A program made the position numbers and the translations under genes. Positions 15,173-23,875 of a stretch of 33,433 nt of DNA are shown in pieces. The notes below the pieces were generated by a model. It was given only the letters and a program-made list of their open reading frames with translations. It did not search any database and was not told where the DNA came from. Every line of letters begins with the position of its first letter. Positions within the stretch are counted from its first letter, which is position 1. The DNA is from Phycisphaerae bacterium. Its GTDB lineage: Bacteria; Planctomycetota; Phycisphaerae; UBA1845. The stretch lies in the NCBI GenBank assembly GCA_030429365.1, contig JAUIEW010000022.1, positions 1-33,433 of the forward strand, given 5' to 3'.

Positions 15173-15880
15173 ATGAGCAAGCGGCATGACTACGTAGACG
15201 ATGCGCTGGAGGACAAGCTGCGCATTGGCGAAACAATCCTATGGGTCTACGGGTGTTTGCTGGTGCTCGCAGGCGGTGGTTTTGTGATCGCCAAATGCCT
15301 CGTCGCAGAGTTCGGCGCGGCGTTCGTCGGGTTCGTCGCCACGATCACGGGCGGCGTATTGATTGCCCTTTGCTGGCTGGTATCGCGCATGCTGCGGACC
15401 GTGCGATCAAACGTCTTTCGCATCGAACGGTTGAAGCAGCGTATCGACGAGTTGGAACTGGAATTCGACGCGGGCATGTCGGGCATCGCACCGACCCAGC
15501 CAGCGCTATCCGCCGACGAACCCTTGGATACCGAAAGCGAAAAAGAATTGTTTCGTTTCGAGCATGCCTTGTCGTTTCGCGACATCGAGACCTGCCGCCA
15601 ACTCTGGCCCATCGTCAAGGAATCGGTCGATGAAGATCGAGCCAGCCAGTACGAAGCCGCCCTCGCCGACATGGAACACCAGGCAGCCGAAACCCTGCGA
15701 AGCGAATTCGCCGTCCAACTGCGCGAACACGACTACGCCACCGCGCTGCAAACCGGTCAACGCATCGCGGAGTTGTTTCCGACCAGTCGGATGTCATCCG
15801 ATTTCAAAGCGATTCGCGAGCGCGTCGAATCGCTGGCCCAAACAATCAGGAACGAAAACAATCATTCGGGCCAGCAGTAA
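15173..15880 (+). CDS. Membrane protein with coiled-coil cytoplasmic region, function unknown
   Basis: About 235 residues from the ATG at 15173 (MSKRHDYVDD); an upstream in-frame ATG at 15137 would add 12 residues, and neither has a strong ribosome site. Two adjacent hydrophobic helices (about residues 22-45 and 50-75, including FVGFVATITGGVLIALCWLV) form a hairpin. A basic, heptad-like stretch follows (RTVRSNVFRIERLKQRIDEL), then a largely helical acidic C-terminal half with TPR-like composition (ALSFRDIETCRQLWPIV, YATALQTGQRIAELFPTS). The last part resembles planctomycete proteins with a short tetratricopeptide-like tail, but I do not recognise a named family. Probably an inner-membrane protein with a cytoplasmic helical domain. 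Confidence 0.65.
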   Translation: MSKRHDYVDDALEDKLRIGETILWVYGCLLVLAGGGFVIAKCLVAEFGAAFVGFVATITGGVLIALCWLVSRMLRTVRSNVFRIERLKQRIDELELEFDAGMSGIAPTQPALSADEPLDTESEKELFRFEHALSFRDIETCRQLWPIVKESVDEDRASQYEAALADMEHQAAETLRSEFAVQLREHDYATALQTGQRIAELFPTSRMSSDFKAIRERVESLAQTIRNENNHSGQQ

Positions 15881-15932
15881 AGGCAAGCGAACACCGCGCC
15901 CGGCGATCACACCGAACGCGTCAATTCTTAAG

Positions 15933-17420
15933 CTATTCTGACGCCGCCCCCGATCCCGACAGGAATCCGACGATCGTATCGATGAACTTGCGGTTCTCTT
16001 CGACATAAGGGAAGTGACCGCTTTGCTCGAAGACTGCCAGCTTCGCGCCGGGGATGCCGTCGGCGATGGTCTTGGCGATGGGCGGCGGTGTGATCAAATC
16101 GAATTTGCCGGAGATGACCAACGTTGGGATACCGGTGATCTTGGACAGTTCCGGACGCAGATCCACCGTGCGGAAAACCTCTTTGTCCATCACGATGTTG
16201 ACGAACGAACTGACTTCAGCGTGTCGAAGCCAATCTTTGCGGAAAGCGTCGTCCACTTCGCCAAAGAAAATTCCCGGCAATTGCAAACCGACCAGCGCCA
16301 TCAACTCCCGATCGTTGGGCCCGCGCATTGCCTTGCGCAATTCGCCGATCAGCCAGTCGTATTTCTCGTGGTCGGACTCGGCCATCACCGACACCAATAG
16401 CGGAATGTACTTTTGAAACTCTTCCGCACTCGCCCAACCCGACACCAACACCATCTTGTCAACGCGATCGGGATACGCGAGGGCATACTTCATCGCAATC
16501 AGGCTCCCGCTCGATTGGGCAATCAGCGAAATCTTTTCATCCTCAGCCACCTCGCGAAGCGCCTCCAACTCGTCGGCTTGTCGCTGGAGCGTGTACGCCT
16601 CGGCGAATTGCGGTTTGCTTGACCCACCGCATCCGACCTGATCGTAATAGACCAACTTGTTCGTCTTCGAGATTTCGTCGAGGTAGGGTCGAAACATCTT
16701 GTGCGATTCACCGGGCCCACCGTGGATCACGTAGACTGGCGAACCTTCGCCCATCAACCTCACGTTGAGGGACTGCGCACCAATGTTGGCTGTCGTTTGT
16801 TTCGCGTGCAGATCGTTGTCTGCAATGGGCATCGCCTTGACCTTGGGCAACTCATCCAACTCCGACACCAACAGTTTCATGTCCTTGTAGAAACCCGGCA
16901 GCTTGGTTGGCGAAAATCCACCTTCGACCGCTTCATTGAGCGCGTCGGCAAAACTCCACCCGTCCACAATCACACGATGGGCAAACCGCATGAACCCAGC
17001 GCGATCGCGTCCTGACTGACAGTGAACGTATACCGTGCCATCGGTCGTCGCCCGGATTTCGTCGATGATGCTCCGCGCCACATCGCGATTGACGCGGGCT
17101 TTGTCGAGCGGCCCATCAAGCCCGATGGCCAACGGTCTGCTCTCAAACGCAACGCCCAAGTCCTTCGCGATCGCGGATTCTTCTTCCACCTCGGCAGACG
17201 GATCGAGCAGGCTGATCACCTTGGTGATGCCGCGCGACCGAGCCAGGAACGCAAGGTCTGCACGACTCGGCGCTCCACCGCATACCATATGATCCGAAAG
17301 CTTCGAAAGTTTGAGACGCTTTTCGAAGCGGGCAATCTCTGCATCGTCGCCGCGCAGGTCGGCAGAGATCAAAAGAACGATCGCCATGAACAGTCCGGCG
17401 GTCAGTTTGGGGGCAGACAT
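15933..17420 (-). CDS. Exported fusion of dual-specificity-type phosphatase and alpha/beta hydrolase
   Basis: A 495-residue protein with an N-terminal signal peptide (1-24). Residues about 28-190 form a cysteine phosphatase domain with the P-loop HCQSGRDR (His133, Cys134, Arg140), as in dual-specificity or tyrosine phosphatases. Residues about 215-490 form an alpha/beta hydrolase of the proline iminopeptidase type: oxyanion motif HGGPG 233-237, nucleophile Ser303 in IAQSSGS, Asp441 in ISGKFDLITP and His469 in QSGHFPYVE. All catalytic residues of both halves are present. The natural substrates are unknown; peptide or ester hydrolysis and phosphate removal outside the cytoplasm are inferred. 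AAGGAG lies nine bases before the ATG. Convergent with the coiled-coil membrane gene and divergent from the nfeD operon. The fusion is unusual. Confidence 0.88.
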   Translation of the reverse strand: MSAPKLTAGLFMAIVLLISADLRGDDAEIARFEKRLKLSKLSDHMVCGGAPSRADLAFLARSRGITKVISLLDPSAEVEEESAIAKDLGVAFESRPLAIGLDGPLDKARVNRDVARSIIDEIRATTDGTVYVHCQSGRDRAGFMRFAHRVIVDGWSFADALNEAVEGGFSPTKLPGFYKDMKLLVSELDELPKVKAMPIADNDLHAKQTTANIGAQSLNVRLMGEGSPVYVIHGGPGESHKMFRPYLDEISKTNKLVYYDQVGCGGSSKPQFAEAYTLQRQADELEALREVAEDEKISLIAQSSGSLIAMKYALAYPDRVDKMVLVSGWASAEEFQKYIPLLVSVMAESDHEKYDWLIGELRKAMRGPNDRELMALVGLQLPGIFFGEVDDAFRKDWLRHAEVSSFVNIVMDKEVFRTVDLRPELSKITGIPTLVISGKFDLITPPPIAKTIADGIPGAKLAVFEQSGHFPYVEENRKFIDTIVGFLSGSGAASE

Positions 17421-17617
17421 TGCGAAGGTCTCCTTGGAATAGGAAGCTCATAACATACGTCCAAGCGATTAAACGCCACGCACACCGAATGTGGCGTCCG
17501 CTCGGCTTGGCGATGGAAGCCATTGTAGCGAATTGTAAGCCTCTGGTGAATTGACCCAGCCGCGACGATTTCTGGGCATCAAGAGAGCTTGACTATAATC
17601 TGAGTCGTTCTTTCAAC
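17421..17617. other. Upstream region between divergent phosphatase-hydrolase and nfeD genes
   Basis: No gene, repeat or RNA structure is recognised. A TATAAT (17594-17599, in GACTATAATC) has no -35 at a normal distance but could act as an extended -10 for the nfeD operon. The minus-strand ribosome site of the fusion gene is at its left edge. Confidence 0.4.
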
Positions 17618-17646
17618 TTGCCGCTCCATCCAGCGCGAATTAGAAT
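17618..17646 (+). promoter_or_regulatory. Promoter of the nfeD-floA operon
   Basis: TTGCCG (17618-17623) and TAGAAT (17641-17646) are separated by exactly 17 bp. Transcription from here would give a leader of about 120 bases before the ATG at 17773. Confidence 0.55.
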
Positions 17647-17772
17647 TACATTGGGTTATTAGCTCGCCCGAAGTACGACGACACTTCAACGAATTCGACG
17701 GACGATGGTTGGGTGCTGAGGAGGGCAGCCTGATCACTAAGGCCTTCCCAAAGCATGCTCAAGAGGACGATC

Positions 17773-19470
17773 ATGAACCGTTACAAACTCTTAAAGATCA
17801 ATCAAATGGGTGGGTTGGCGTCGATTGTTGCGATCTGCGCGGGCGTTTTCATCAGCCCCGCAACCGGTGCCTCCTCTAACAGCAAGTCCAGAGATGGCAA
17901 GGCAGAAGATACGTCAGCAGCCTTGATCGAAAAAGAGGCTGCAATCAAAGGCACCGCACCGACCGAGACATTCAAGAACGGTTTCATCATCCCGATCCGC
18001 GGTGAAATCAACGACGTCATGTTCGAGAGCCTTGAGCGCCGCATCGAAACAGCCAAGCAAGCCGACGCCAAGCTCATTATCTTCGAGATGGACACGCCCG
18101 GCGGCGCGGTTCACAGTGCCCTGGACATTTGCGACCTCATCAAATCGCTGACGGAGATCAAGACCGTCGCGTGGGTTCACACCGAAGCGTACTCGGCTGG
18201 CTCGATGATCTCGCTCGCCTGCGACGAGATCGTCATGAGCACGGCCTCCACGATCGGCGACTGCGGTGTGATCCTCGGCGGTCCGACCGGTCCCTCGGAA
18301 GTCCCGGAAGAACTTCGTGCCAAAGCGGAAAGCCCGGTGATCGAAGAGTTTCGCGACTCGGCCAACCGTCGCGATTATGACCTTCTGTTGTGTGAGTCGA
18401 TGGTCGTCAAGGAGCGCGTGGTCTACTGGATCGAAAACATCCACACGGGCAAGCGCAAGTTCGTCGACGAACAGCAGAAGATTCAACTCGTCGGCGGAAA
18501 GATCGACGAAGACTCCTTTGCGACATCCGACGGCAACGAAAAAGAGTACGAATGGAAATTGGTCACGTCCTATTCGGACATCGTTACCGGCAAAGATATC
18601 AAAATCACCCAACCCGTCGTGCCCGCCACCGAACTGTTGACCATGCGGCAGAGCAAAGCCGCCGCTTTCGGTTTCTGCAAAGCGATCTGCTCAAGCCAGA
18701 CTGACTTGAAGATTCGTTACAACGTCGACGAAGCGCTCACCATGTTGACATCCAACTGGTCGGAGCGTTTCACCAGTTGGCTCACATCGATGCCGGTGCG
18801 CATCTTCCTGTTGGCGCTGTTGCTGCTTGGAGCTTATGTCGAATTCCATACGCCGGGCGTCGGGGTAGCCGGTTTGGTATCGCTGATCTGCCTGGTGATC
18901 TTCGTCGGTGCACCGTACATGACCGGCTTGGCGAACGTATGGGAAATCGTGATCGTCTTCATCGGGTTCGCGCTGATTGCGTTGGAAGTGTTCGTCATTC
19001 CCGGATTCGGCGTCGCGGGCATCAGCGGTATGCTCTGCGTGGTGGTTGGCCTATTGGCGACGTTCGTCCCCGAAGAACCTGGGCGGACGCTGCCCATCTA
19101 TTGGCCGCAATTCGAACCGGGCCTGCAGGGTTTGAAAATCGGCGTGACCACGCTCGGGTCGGCGCTGGGGGCGTCGATTCTTGGCATGATCATGATCAGC
19201 CGCATGCTCCCGCATATCAGTTGGCTGCACGGTGCGATGCCGCTCAACCCGACAGCGGATGAGGTTGGTATCGTCGATCCTTACAACGGTTATGCACGCG
19301 AAGGCGACGTTGGTGTGGTCGAGTCGCCGTTGCGACCGGCTGGCAAAGTTAGATTTGGAAACATGCTGGTCGACGTGGTCACCCAAGGCATGTTCGTCGA
19401 TCCAGGCACAGAAGTCGAAGTTTGCGAACGTCAGGGCAACCGCGTTGTGGTTCGCCCGATTCAAGCATAG
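17773..19470 (+). CDS. NfeD-family membrane-bound serine protease (ClpP/SppA-class)
   Basis: A 565-residue protein. Signal peptide or anchor 1-33; ClpP-class protease domain about 68-200 (FIIPIRGEIND, MDTPGGAV) with probable nucleophile Ser141 in AYSAGSMISLACDEIVM and probable general-base Lys184. A charged insertion spans about 200-290. Several membrane helices lie at about 340-480 (IFLLALLLLGAYVEFHTPG, the typical NfeD turn), and a C-terminal NfeD OB-fold (VGIVDPYNGYAREGDVGVVE) ends the protein. NfeD proteases of this class cleave hydrophobic stretches of membrane proteins such as stomatin or flotillin relatives. AGAGGA five bases before ATG 17773 makes this start better than the ATG at 17755. 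First gene of an operon with the short NfeD and FloA. Confidence 0.9.
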   Translation: MNRYKLLKINQMGGLASIVAICAGVFISPATGASSNSKSRDGKAEDTSAALIEKEAAIKGTAPTETFKNGFIIPIRGEINDVMFESLERRIETAKQADAKLIIFEMDTPGGAVHSALDICDLIKSLTEIKTVAWVHTEAYSAGSMISLACDEIVMSTASTIGDCGVILGGPTGPSEVPEELRAKAESPVIEEFRDSANRRDYDLLLCESMVVKERVVYWIENIHTGKRKFVDEQQKIQLVGGKIDEDSFATSDGNEKEYEWKLVTSYSDIVTGKDIKITQPVVPATELLTMRQSKAAAFGFCKAICSSQTDLKIRYNVDEALTMLTSNWSERFTSWLTSMPVRIFLLALLLLGAYVEFHTPGVGVAGLVSLICLVIFVGAPYMTGLANVWEIVIVFIGFALIALEVFVIPGFGVAGISGMLCVVVGLLATFVPEEPGRTLPIYWPQFEPGLQGLKIGVTTLGSALGASILGMIMISRMLPHISWLHGAMPLNPTADEVGIVDPYNGYAREGDVGVVESPLRPAGKVRFGNMLVDVVTQGMFVDPGTEVEVCERQGNRVVVRPIQA

Positions 19471-19483
19471 AGGCGCGTGTTCA

Positions 19484-19981
19484 ATGGACTCGGTGGGCGC
19501 GATTGTATTGCTGTACCTCGCTGGTGTCGTGTTGATCACGGCGGAGTTGGTGTTGCCGTCGCATGGTCTGCTGACGATCGGATCGCTCGTGTGTTTTGGC
19601 TTGGCGGTCTTCGCGACGTTTGGCCACAACCGCACGCTTGGTGCAGTCGCAGCCGTCGGTTGCGTCGTGTTCGTGCCGACGATGCTCTTTTTGGGTATCA
19701 AGTTTGTGACGTACCTTCCGCTGGGCAATCAATTCGCGCCGCCCAATCCCACGCGCGAAGAAGCTGGCCCCGCGTTTGATCGCAGCGAATGCGAACAGTT
19801 TGTCGGCGTGAGCGGTAGAGCCGTCACCCCGCTGCGACCCATCGGTATTTGTGAGTTCAACGGACGACGCGTACAATGCGTTTCCGAATCCGGAATGATC
19901 GATGTCGGGCAACCCGTCAGTGGTGTCGGTCTTCAAATGAATACGCTTGAGGTTCGACTGGACGAATCCCAGCCGGCCTAA
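19484..19981 (+). CDS. Short NfeD-like membrane protein
   Basis: A 165-residue protein starting at ATG 19484, 13 bp after the protease gene. Two or three hydrophobic helices occupy about residues 5-75 ([20 protein letters not shown] at the start). The C-terminal soluble part (about 105-160; [30 protein letters not shown]) is the NfeD OB-fold. This is the truncated NfeD form without a protease domain that is commonly paired with a flotillin gene. It probably docks on FloA at the inner membrane. The position between the full-length protease and floA matches the known nfeD-floA pairing. The frame is open further upstream to 19232, but that overlaps the protease gene and is not coding. Confidence 0.85.
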   Translation: MDSVGAIVLLYLAGVVLITAELVLPSHGLLTIGSLVCFGLAVFATFGHNRTLGAVAAVGCVVFVPTMLFLGIKFVTYLPLGNQFAPPNPTREEAGPAFDRSECEQFVGVSGRAVTPLRPIGICEFNGRRVQCVSESGMIDVGQPVSGVGLQMNTLEVRLDESQPA

Positions 19982-20018
19982 CCAAGCTACAATCGAAGCA
20001 TATCGAAAGGATCAAGCA

Positions 20019-21074
20019 ATGATTCTAGGCATGAATACGCCGTCAACCCTTATGTCACCACTGCTGGCCAACACCGGCTACTGGATCATCGGTGGCTTCG
20101 TGATCCTTGTATTGCTTGTCTTTTTCTTCTTTATCCTGAACGTGCTTAGCCTCTGGATTCAGGCGCAGCTGACCCGCGCACGGGTCGGTTTGCTCGACCT
20201 GGTGACCATGCGCTTTCGAAAAGTCAATCCAGCGACGATCGTGAATAACAAGATCACGCTGGTCAAAGCCGGTTTGACCGACACGACCACAGAGCAGCTT
20301 GAAAGTCATTATCTTGCTGGCGGTCGCGTGCCCAACGTCTGCAAAGCGATGATCGCTGCCGACCGCGCCAAGATCGATCTCGACTGGCGGACCTGCACCG
20401 CGATCGACCTCGCGGGCCGCGATATTCTCGACGCGGTCCACACCAGCGTGAATCCCAAGGTCATCGACTGCCCGAGTCCGCAGTCGGGCAAGACCACGAT
20501 CGATGCCGTCGCGATGGATGGTATTCAGCTTCGCGCCCGTGCCCGCGTGACCGTGCGAACCAACATCGCCCAACTCGTCGGTGGTGCGACCGAAGACACG
20601 ATCATCGCCCGCGTCGGTGAAGGCATCGTCAGCGCGATCGGCTCGTCGACCACGCACGCCGAAGTGCTTGCCAACCCCGATCGCATCAGTAAAGCCGTGC
20701 TCGCCCGCGCCCTCGATGCCGGTACCGCTTACGAAATCCTATCCATCGACATCGCCGACGTGGACGTCGGTGCAAACATCGGGTCGCGCTTGCAAGCCGA
20801 CCAAGCCGAAGCAGACACCAAGCGTTTCAAAGCAGAAGCCGAAAAGCGCCGCGCGATGGCCGTCGCCCTCGAACAGGAAAACAAAGCCAAGATCCAGGAA
20901 AACCGTTCGCTCGTCGTCCTCGCAGAAGCCGAAGTCCCGCGGGCGATCGCTGAATCATTCCGCAGCGGCAACCTCGGCATCATGGACTACTACCGCATGC
21001 GCAACATCGAGTCCGACACCAGCATGAGAAACTCGATCGGCGGAAATGACGCTGGCAACAAGCCAAGCGCATAA
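20019..21074 (+). CDS. floA: Flotillin-like protein FloA
   Basis: A 351-residue protein. One N-terminal hydrophobic hairpin (about residues 20-48, with [20 protein letters not shown]) anchors it to the membrane, followed by the SPFH-like domain ([57 protein letters not shown]). An Ala/Glu/Lys-rich helical stretch follows ([20 protein letters not shown]). FloA proteins form oligomers in functional membrane microdomains and influence membrane fluidity and protein assembly. AAAGGA seven bases before ATG 20019 sets the start; the frame is open from 19947, but that overlaps the NfeD gene. Third gene of the nfeD operon. Palindromic repeats follow directly after the stop. Confidence 0.93.
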   Translation: MILGMNTPSTLMSPLLANTGYWIIGGFVILVLLVFFFFILNVLSLWIQAQLTRARVGLLDLVTMRFRKVNPATIVNNKITLVKAGLTDTTTEQLESHYLAGGRVPNVCKAMIAADRAKIDLDWRTCTAIDLAGRDILDAVHTSVNPKVIDCPSPQSGKTTIDAVAMDGIQLRARARVTVRTNIAQLVGGATEDTIIARVGEGIVSAIGSSTTHAEVLANPDRISKAVLARALDAGTAYEILSIDIADVDVGANIGSRLQADQAEADTKRFKAEAEKRRAMAVALEQENKAKIQENRSLVVLAEAEVPRAIAESFRSGNLGIMDYYRMRNIESDTSMRNSIGGNDAGNKPSA

Positions 21075-21076
21075 TA

Positions 21077-21141
21077 GCATGGTGGACCATGCCCACCATG
21101 TCGCAGGTAATCGAACAACCGGTGGGCACGGCCCACCGTAC
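21077..21141. repeat. Palindromic repeat pair downstream of floA
   Basis: The left arm 21077-21097 matches the 652-672 arm at about 16 of 21 positions. The right arm 21121-21141 matches the 696-716 arm at 20 of 21. The layout (left arm, 23-base spacer, right arm) is the same as at 652-716, about 20 kb away. Confidence 0.8.
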
Positions 21142-21191
21142 AATGTGTCACCATGTGGCACTTGAAATTAGCCTTCGGAAAGTAACCGACA

Positions 21192-21893
21192 ATGCTCCTA
21201 GCCAGCTTCAACACAATCAACCTGCCTGGCGCAAACCTGCTCGCCCAGAGTCAGGATTGGGACTGGGAGAACCTGATCTATTTGGGCGTCATTGCATTGT
21301 TCACGGTTCTGAACTGGATCGTCGGAAAATACAAGGAATGGACGGGCAATAAGGACGACGAACCGGCAAGCCCCGGCACATCCGAAGGCGACGTCGTTTA
21401 CGACGTAACCCTCGACGATGATGACGACTTCGTCCTAAAACGACGAAGCGCAGACACCGCGGCGCCCGTGCCCAGTCGCCAGGCGCCACCACGCCAACCG
21501 ATGCAACCCAGGCAACCAACGAAACCGCGAGCGCCGGCCAGACCAGCCCAACCTGTCGTTCAACAGGCGCCGCGACCGCCAGCGCCTCGACCCGCCGCTC
21601 CAAGACCAGTCGTCGCTCAACCGGTTCAGAGGCAGCAGGCCCAGCCGCCCAGGCAAACCCGAAGCGCGCAATCTCAATCAAGTTCAAGAAAGCGAAGCTC
21701 GCAGCAGACTTCAACGCGCAAACGTAGCGTCGTCGTCGACGCAATCCTCGAGGAACCGGCGACCATGAACATCGCGGGCGTCCCCGTCCGCAGTCTCCGC
21801 GATGCCGTCATCCTAAGCGAAGTGCTCGCCCCACCGATCGCCATCCGCCAAATCGAAGGCCGCAGCAGCGGATTCGATCGCCCGAATCTATAA
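21192..21893 (+). CDS. Proline/glutamine-rich membrane protein downstream of floA
   Basis: A 233-residue protein. One hydrophobic helix near the N-terminus (about residues 27-45, NLIYLGVIALFTVLNWIVGK) is followed by an acidic patch (DVTLDDDDDFV). A long low-complexity Pro/Gln/Ala/Arg stretch runs from about 90 to 175. A compact C-terminal segment ends the protein (VRSLRDAVILSEVLAPPIAI). The last segment, around LRDAVILSEVL, looks conserved in style rather than random and may be a docking helix. I know no function. Co-orientation with floA and the membrane anchor suggest a partner of the flotillin/NfeD system, although the palindromic repeat between them could separate the transcripts. Confidence 0.7.
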   Translation: MLLASFNTINLPGANLLAQSQDWDWENLIYLGVIALFTVLNWIVGKYKEWTGNKDDEPASPGTSEGDVVYDVTLDDDDDFVLKRRSADTAAPVPSRQAPPRQPMQPRQPTKPRAPARPAQPVVQQAPRPPAPRPAAPRPVVAQPVQRQQAQPPRQTRSAQSQSSSRKRSSQQTSTRKRSVVVDAILEEPATMNIAGVPVRSLRDAVILSEVLAPPIAIRQIEGRSSGFDRPNL

Positions 21894-21902
21894 ACCGATC
21901 AA

Positions 21903-22514
21903 CTAAAGTGTTGGCTCGATACCGAAATTCGCGAGCATTGAGTTGACGAGGTCTCTGGGGAGTCCGACGACATTCGTAAAGCTGCCGTCGAGTTGTTTGA
22001 CGAATTGATCGTCGTGATCCTGCACGCCGTATGCGCCGGCTTTCCCTTGCCACAGGCCGCTTTCGATGTACGCGTCGAGTTGCGACGGGGTCATCGGCGT
22101 CATGGTGATCAGGCTTTCGTCAGCCGCAACCTCGCGCCGCCCGCTCCTTCCGTCAATGATCGCCACGCCGGTGATAACTTCGTGCGTGTGGTGCATCAAC
22201 GTCGACAAGATGCGCCGGGCATCGTCGGCGTCTTCGGCTTTTCCGTACAACGTGCCATCGAGCGCGACGACCGTATCCGCACCGAGAACGATCGCATCCG
22301 GATGCATTCGCGCGACCTCGTCGGCTTTGAATTCCGCGAGCGCCTTCGCCACCTCTGCCGGCGACCCCTCCTGCAGCCCCGCATCAGGTTCGTCCACGGG
22401 CGAAGGAACCACGTCAAACGAAAACCCCCACTCAGCAAGCAAACCGCGCCGCCTCGGGCTGGCCGACGCCAGAATGAATCGGTTGTTGGAATGTGTCGCG
22501 TTTTCGTTTTTCAA
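21903..22514 (-). CDS. maf: Maf-family nucleotide pyrophosphatase
   Basis: A 203-residue cytoplasmic Maf protein, a family that hydrolyses non-canonical or modified nucleoside triphosphates to monophosphates and can inhibit septation. The N-terminal signature LASASPRRRGLL, central LGADTVVALDG and the C-terminal KAGAYGVQD and VVGLPRDLV segments are all present. The start is a TTG whose last bases overlap the TGA stop of the upstream gene (TTGA at 22514-22511), so translation is probably coupled. Last gene of a three-gene operon with a DUF2062 protein and an exported repeat protein. It ends nine bases from the convergent proline-rich gene. Confidence 0.93.
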   Translation of the reverse strand: MKNENATHSNNRFILASASPRRRGLLAEWGFSFDVVPSPVDEPDAGLQEGSPAEVAKALAEFKADEVARMHPDAIVLGADTVVALDGTLYGKAEDADDARRILSTLMHHTHEVITGVAIIDGRSGRREVAADESLITMTPMTPSQLDAYIESGLWQGKAGAYGVQDHDDQFVKQLDGSFTNVVGLPRDLVNSMLANFGIEPTL

Positions 22515-23875
22515 GAATCGTTCGATGCCACCTTAACCGCAAGGATTTCATCATCACCGACCGCGATCACCATCCACGACGAACCGTCATACGATCGAGC
22601 GACCGTCTCTCCGACCTTGGGCAGACAATAGCCCTCCGGTTTCAGCGACGCCAACCAATCGGGCAATTTCCCCGCATCCTCAGCCAACGGTTCAGCGCAG
22701 GGTACTTCGCGCCGGGCAGCCGCCCCGGAAAACGTCGACACCGGCATCCAATTCTGTAGCGTGCTTTCCTTGGCATCCGGGTCTCGATTGTCCGGTCCAT
22801 CCAGCGTCGCCCCACAGTGCTCGGCGTAGAGCTTGCGCACCTTCAGCGATGTCGTCGAGCCGTCGTGATTGAGGATAAACAACCGCTGATCGTTTTCGAT
22901 CTGATCGACCTGCCCCAGCGTGATCAGCGCATAGTCCTTTTCAACGCGAAAGATGCGCCCGACGGCTGGCTCAACCCCTTCGACATCCCCGCGCAAGGTC
23001 ACGGTGTCGCCTTCCTGCGGATCGGTTCGTTGAAACGCCCGGTTGGCTTCGATCTGCAAAAGTGGATCGACACCCACCACCTTGCCGTACGACACGTAGC
23101 AACCGTCGCGGATGATTTCCACCCGATCATCAAGCGCGAACCCAGAGTGCGAATCACCGGCGACAATCATTCTCGGCGTGTCGCCCGTCGCCACGATTGC
23201 GGCCACCCGACTTCGCACCCGGTCGGATCGCCCCACCTTGCCGATGGCTTCAATCGCGTCACCGCGGCGCGGCAATGCACCGTCCTCGCGCGTCCGATCC
23301 AGCGTAACCAGAGCGCTTCGGTCGTAGCAGTTGGCGACCATCCCCCAACCCAGGACAGCCGCCCCGCGCCGCACGAGCACCGAATCGCCCCTGCGCCAGC
23401 CGTCGCGCTCGCCGCCCGCAATCCAAAGTCGATCGCCCGCGGGCAACACCCGATCCACAAGAGCGGTCTTAAACAAAATCAACTCGCACGATTCCGAAGG
23501 CTTCGCCGCGTAAACGCCGCGAACCACGATGACCTTGTCGCCAACGATCGGCGTGCGATCACCGGTCAACGTGAATTCCAATCCGCACCGGTCGGTTTGC
23601 AGATGGTTCACCAGACCTGTCGCCACCACATCGCCGTCGCGCAGAATCACCGCGCGATCGTTTTCGCGAACGCCTGCATCCGCACCGACATTGATAGCCG
23701 CCACCGGCGCCTGCGACGAAACCACCGCAATGCGTCCGACTGCGACGGCATCATCGGCGCGGACATTGGCAATCGCAAAAAGCGAAACGATCAATGCGAC
23801 AGCAAAATGTGAATTGGAAATCACCGGGCGAGCCGGTCGGATAAGGAAAGCCAAACTAGAGAGACGTGGGTTCAC
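22511..23875 (-). CDS. Exported protein with repeated beta-rich units, function unknown
   Basis: A 454-residue protein. The hydrophobic segment at about residues 23-40 (HFAVALIVSLFAIANVRA) is followed by an export-type boundary. The mature part consists of recurrent units of the form (V/D)xVxV(R)xGxxVxxGxV, for example DRAVILRDGDVVATGLV, DSVLVRRGAAVLGWGMV and DRVEIIRDGCYVSYGKVV, spaced by about 80-100 residues. This implies a tandem small-barrel architecture, perhaps resembling the repeated domains of FlgT-like or secretin-associated proteins, but I do not assign a family. The GTG start at 23875 overlaps the DUF2062 gene by 20 bp; a GTG 17 codons further in would also give a signal peptide. 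Coupled to maf downstream. Confidence 0.68.
   Translation of the reverse strand: MNPRLSSLAFLIRPARPVISNSHFAVALIVSLFAIANVRADDAVAVGRIAVVSSQAPVAAINVGADAGVRENDRAVILRDGDVVATGLVNHLQTDRCGLEFTLTGDRTPIVGDKVIVVRGVYAAKPSESCELILFKTALVDRVLPAGDRLWIAGGERDGWRRGDSVLVRRGAAVLGWGMVANCYDRSALVTLDRTREDGALPRRGDAIEAIGKVGRSDRVRSRVAAIVATGDTPRMIVAGDSHSGFALDDRVEIIRDGCYVSYGKVVGVDPLLQIEANRAFQRTDPQEGDTVTLRGDVEGVEPAVGRIFRVEKDYALITLGQVDQIENDQRLFILNHDGSTTSLKVRKLYAEHCGATLDGPDNRDPDAKESTLQNWMPVSTFSGAAARREVPCAEPLAEDAGKLPDWLASLKPEGYCLPKVGETVARSYDGSSWMVIAVGDDEILAVKVASNDS

Noticed and set aside
22817-23812. A 331-codon plus-strand open frame
   Set aside because: Antisense to the exported repeat protein; composition is His/Arg/Gln-rich shadow sequence, and the minus-strand gene has coupling on both sides.
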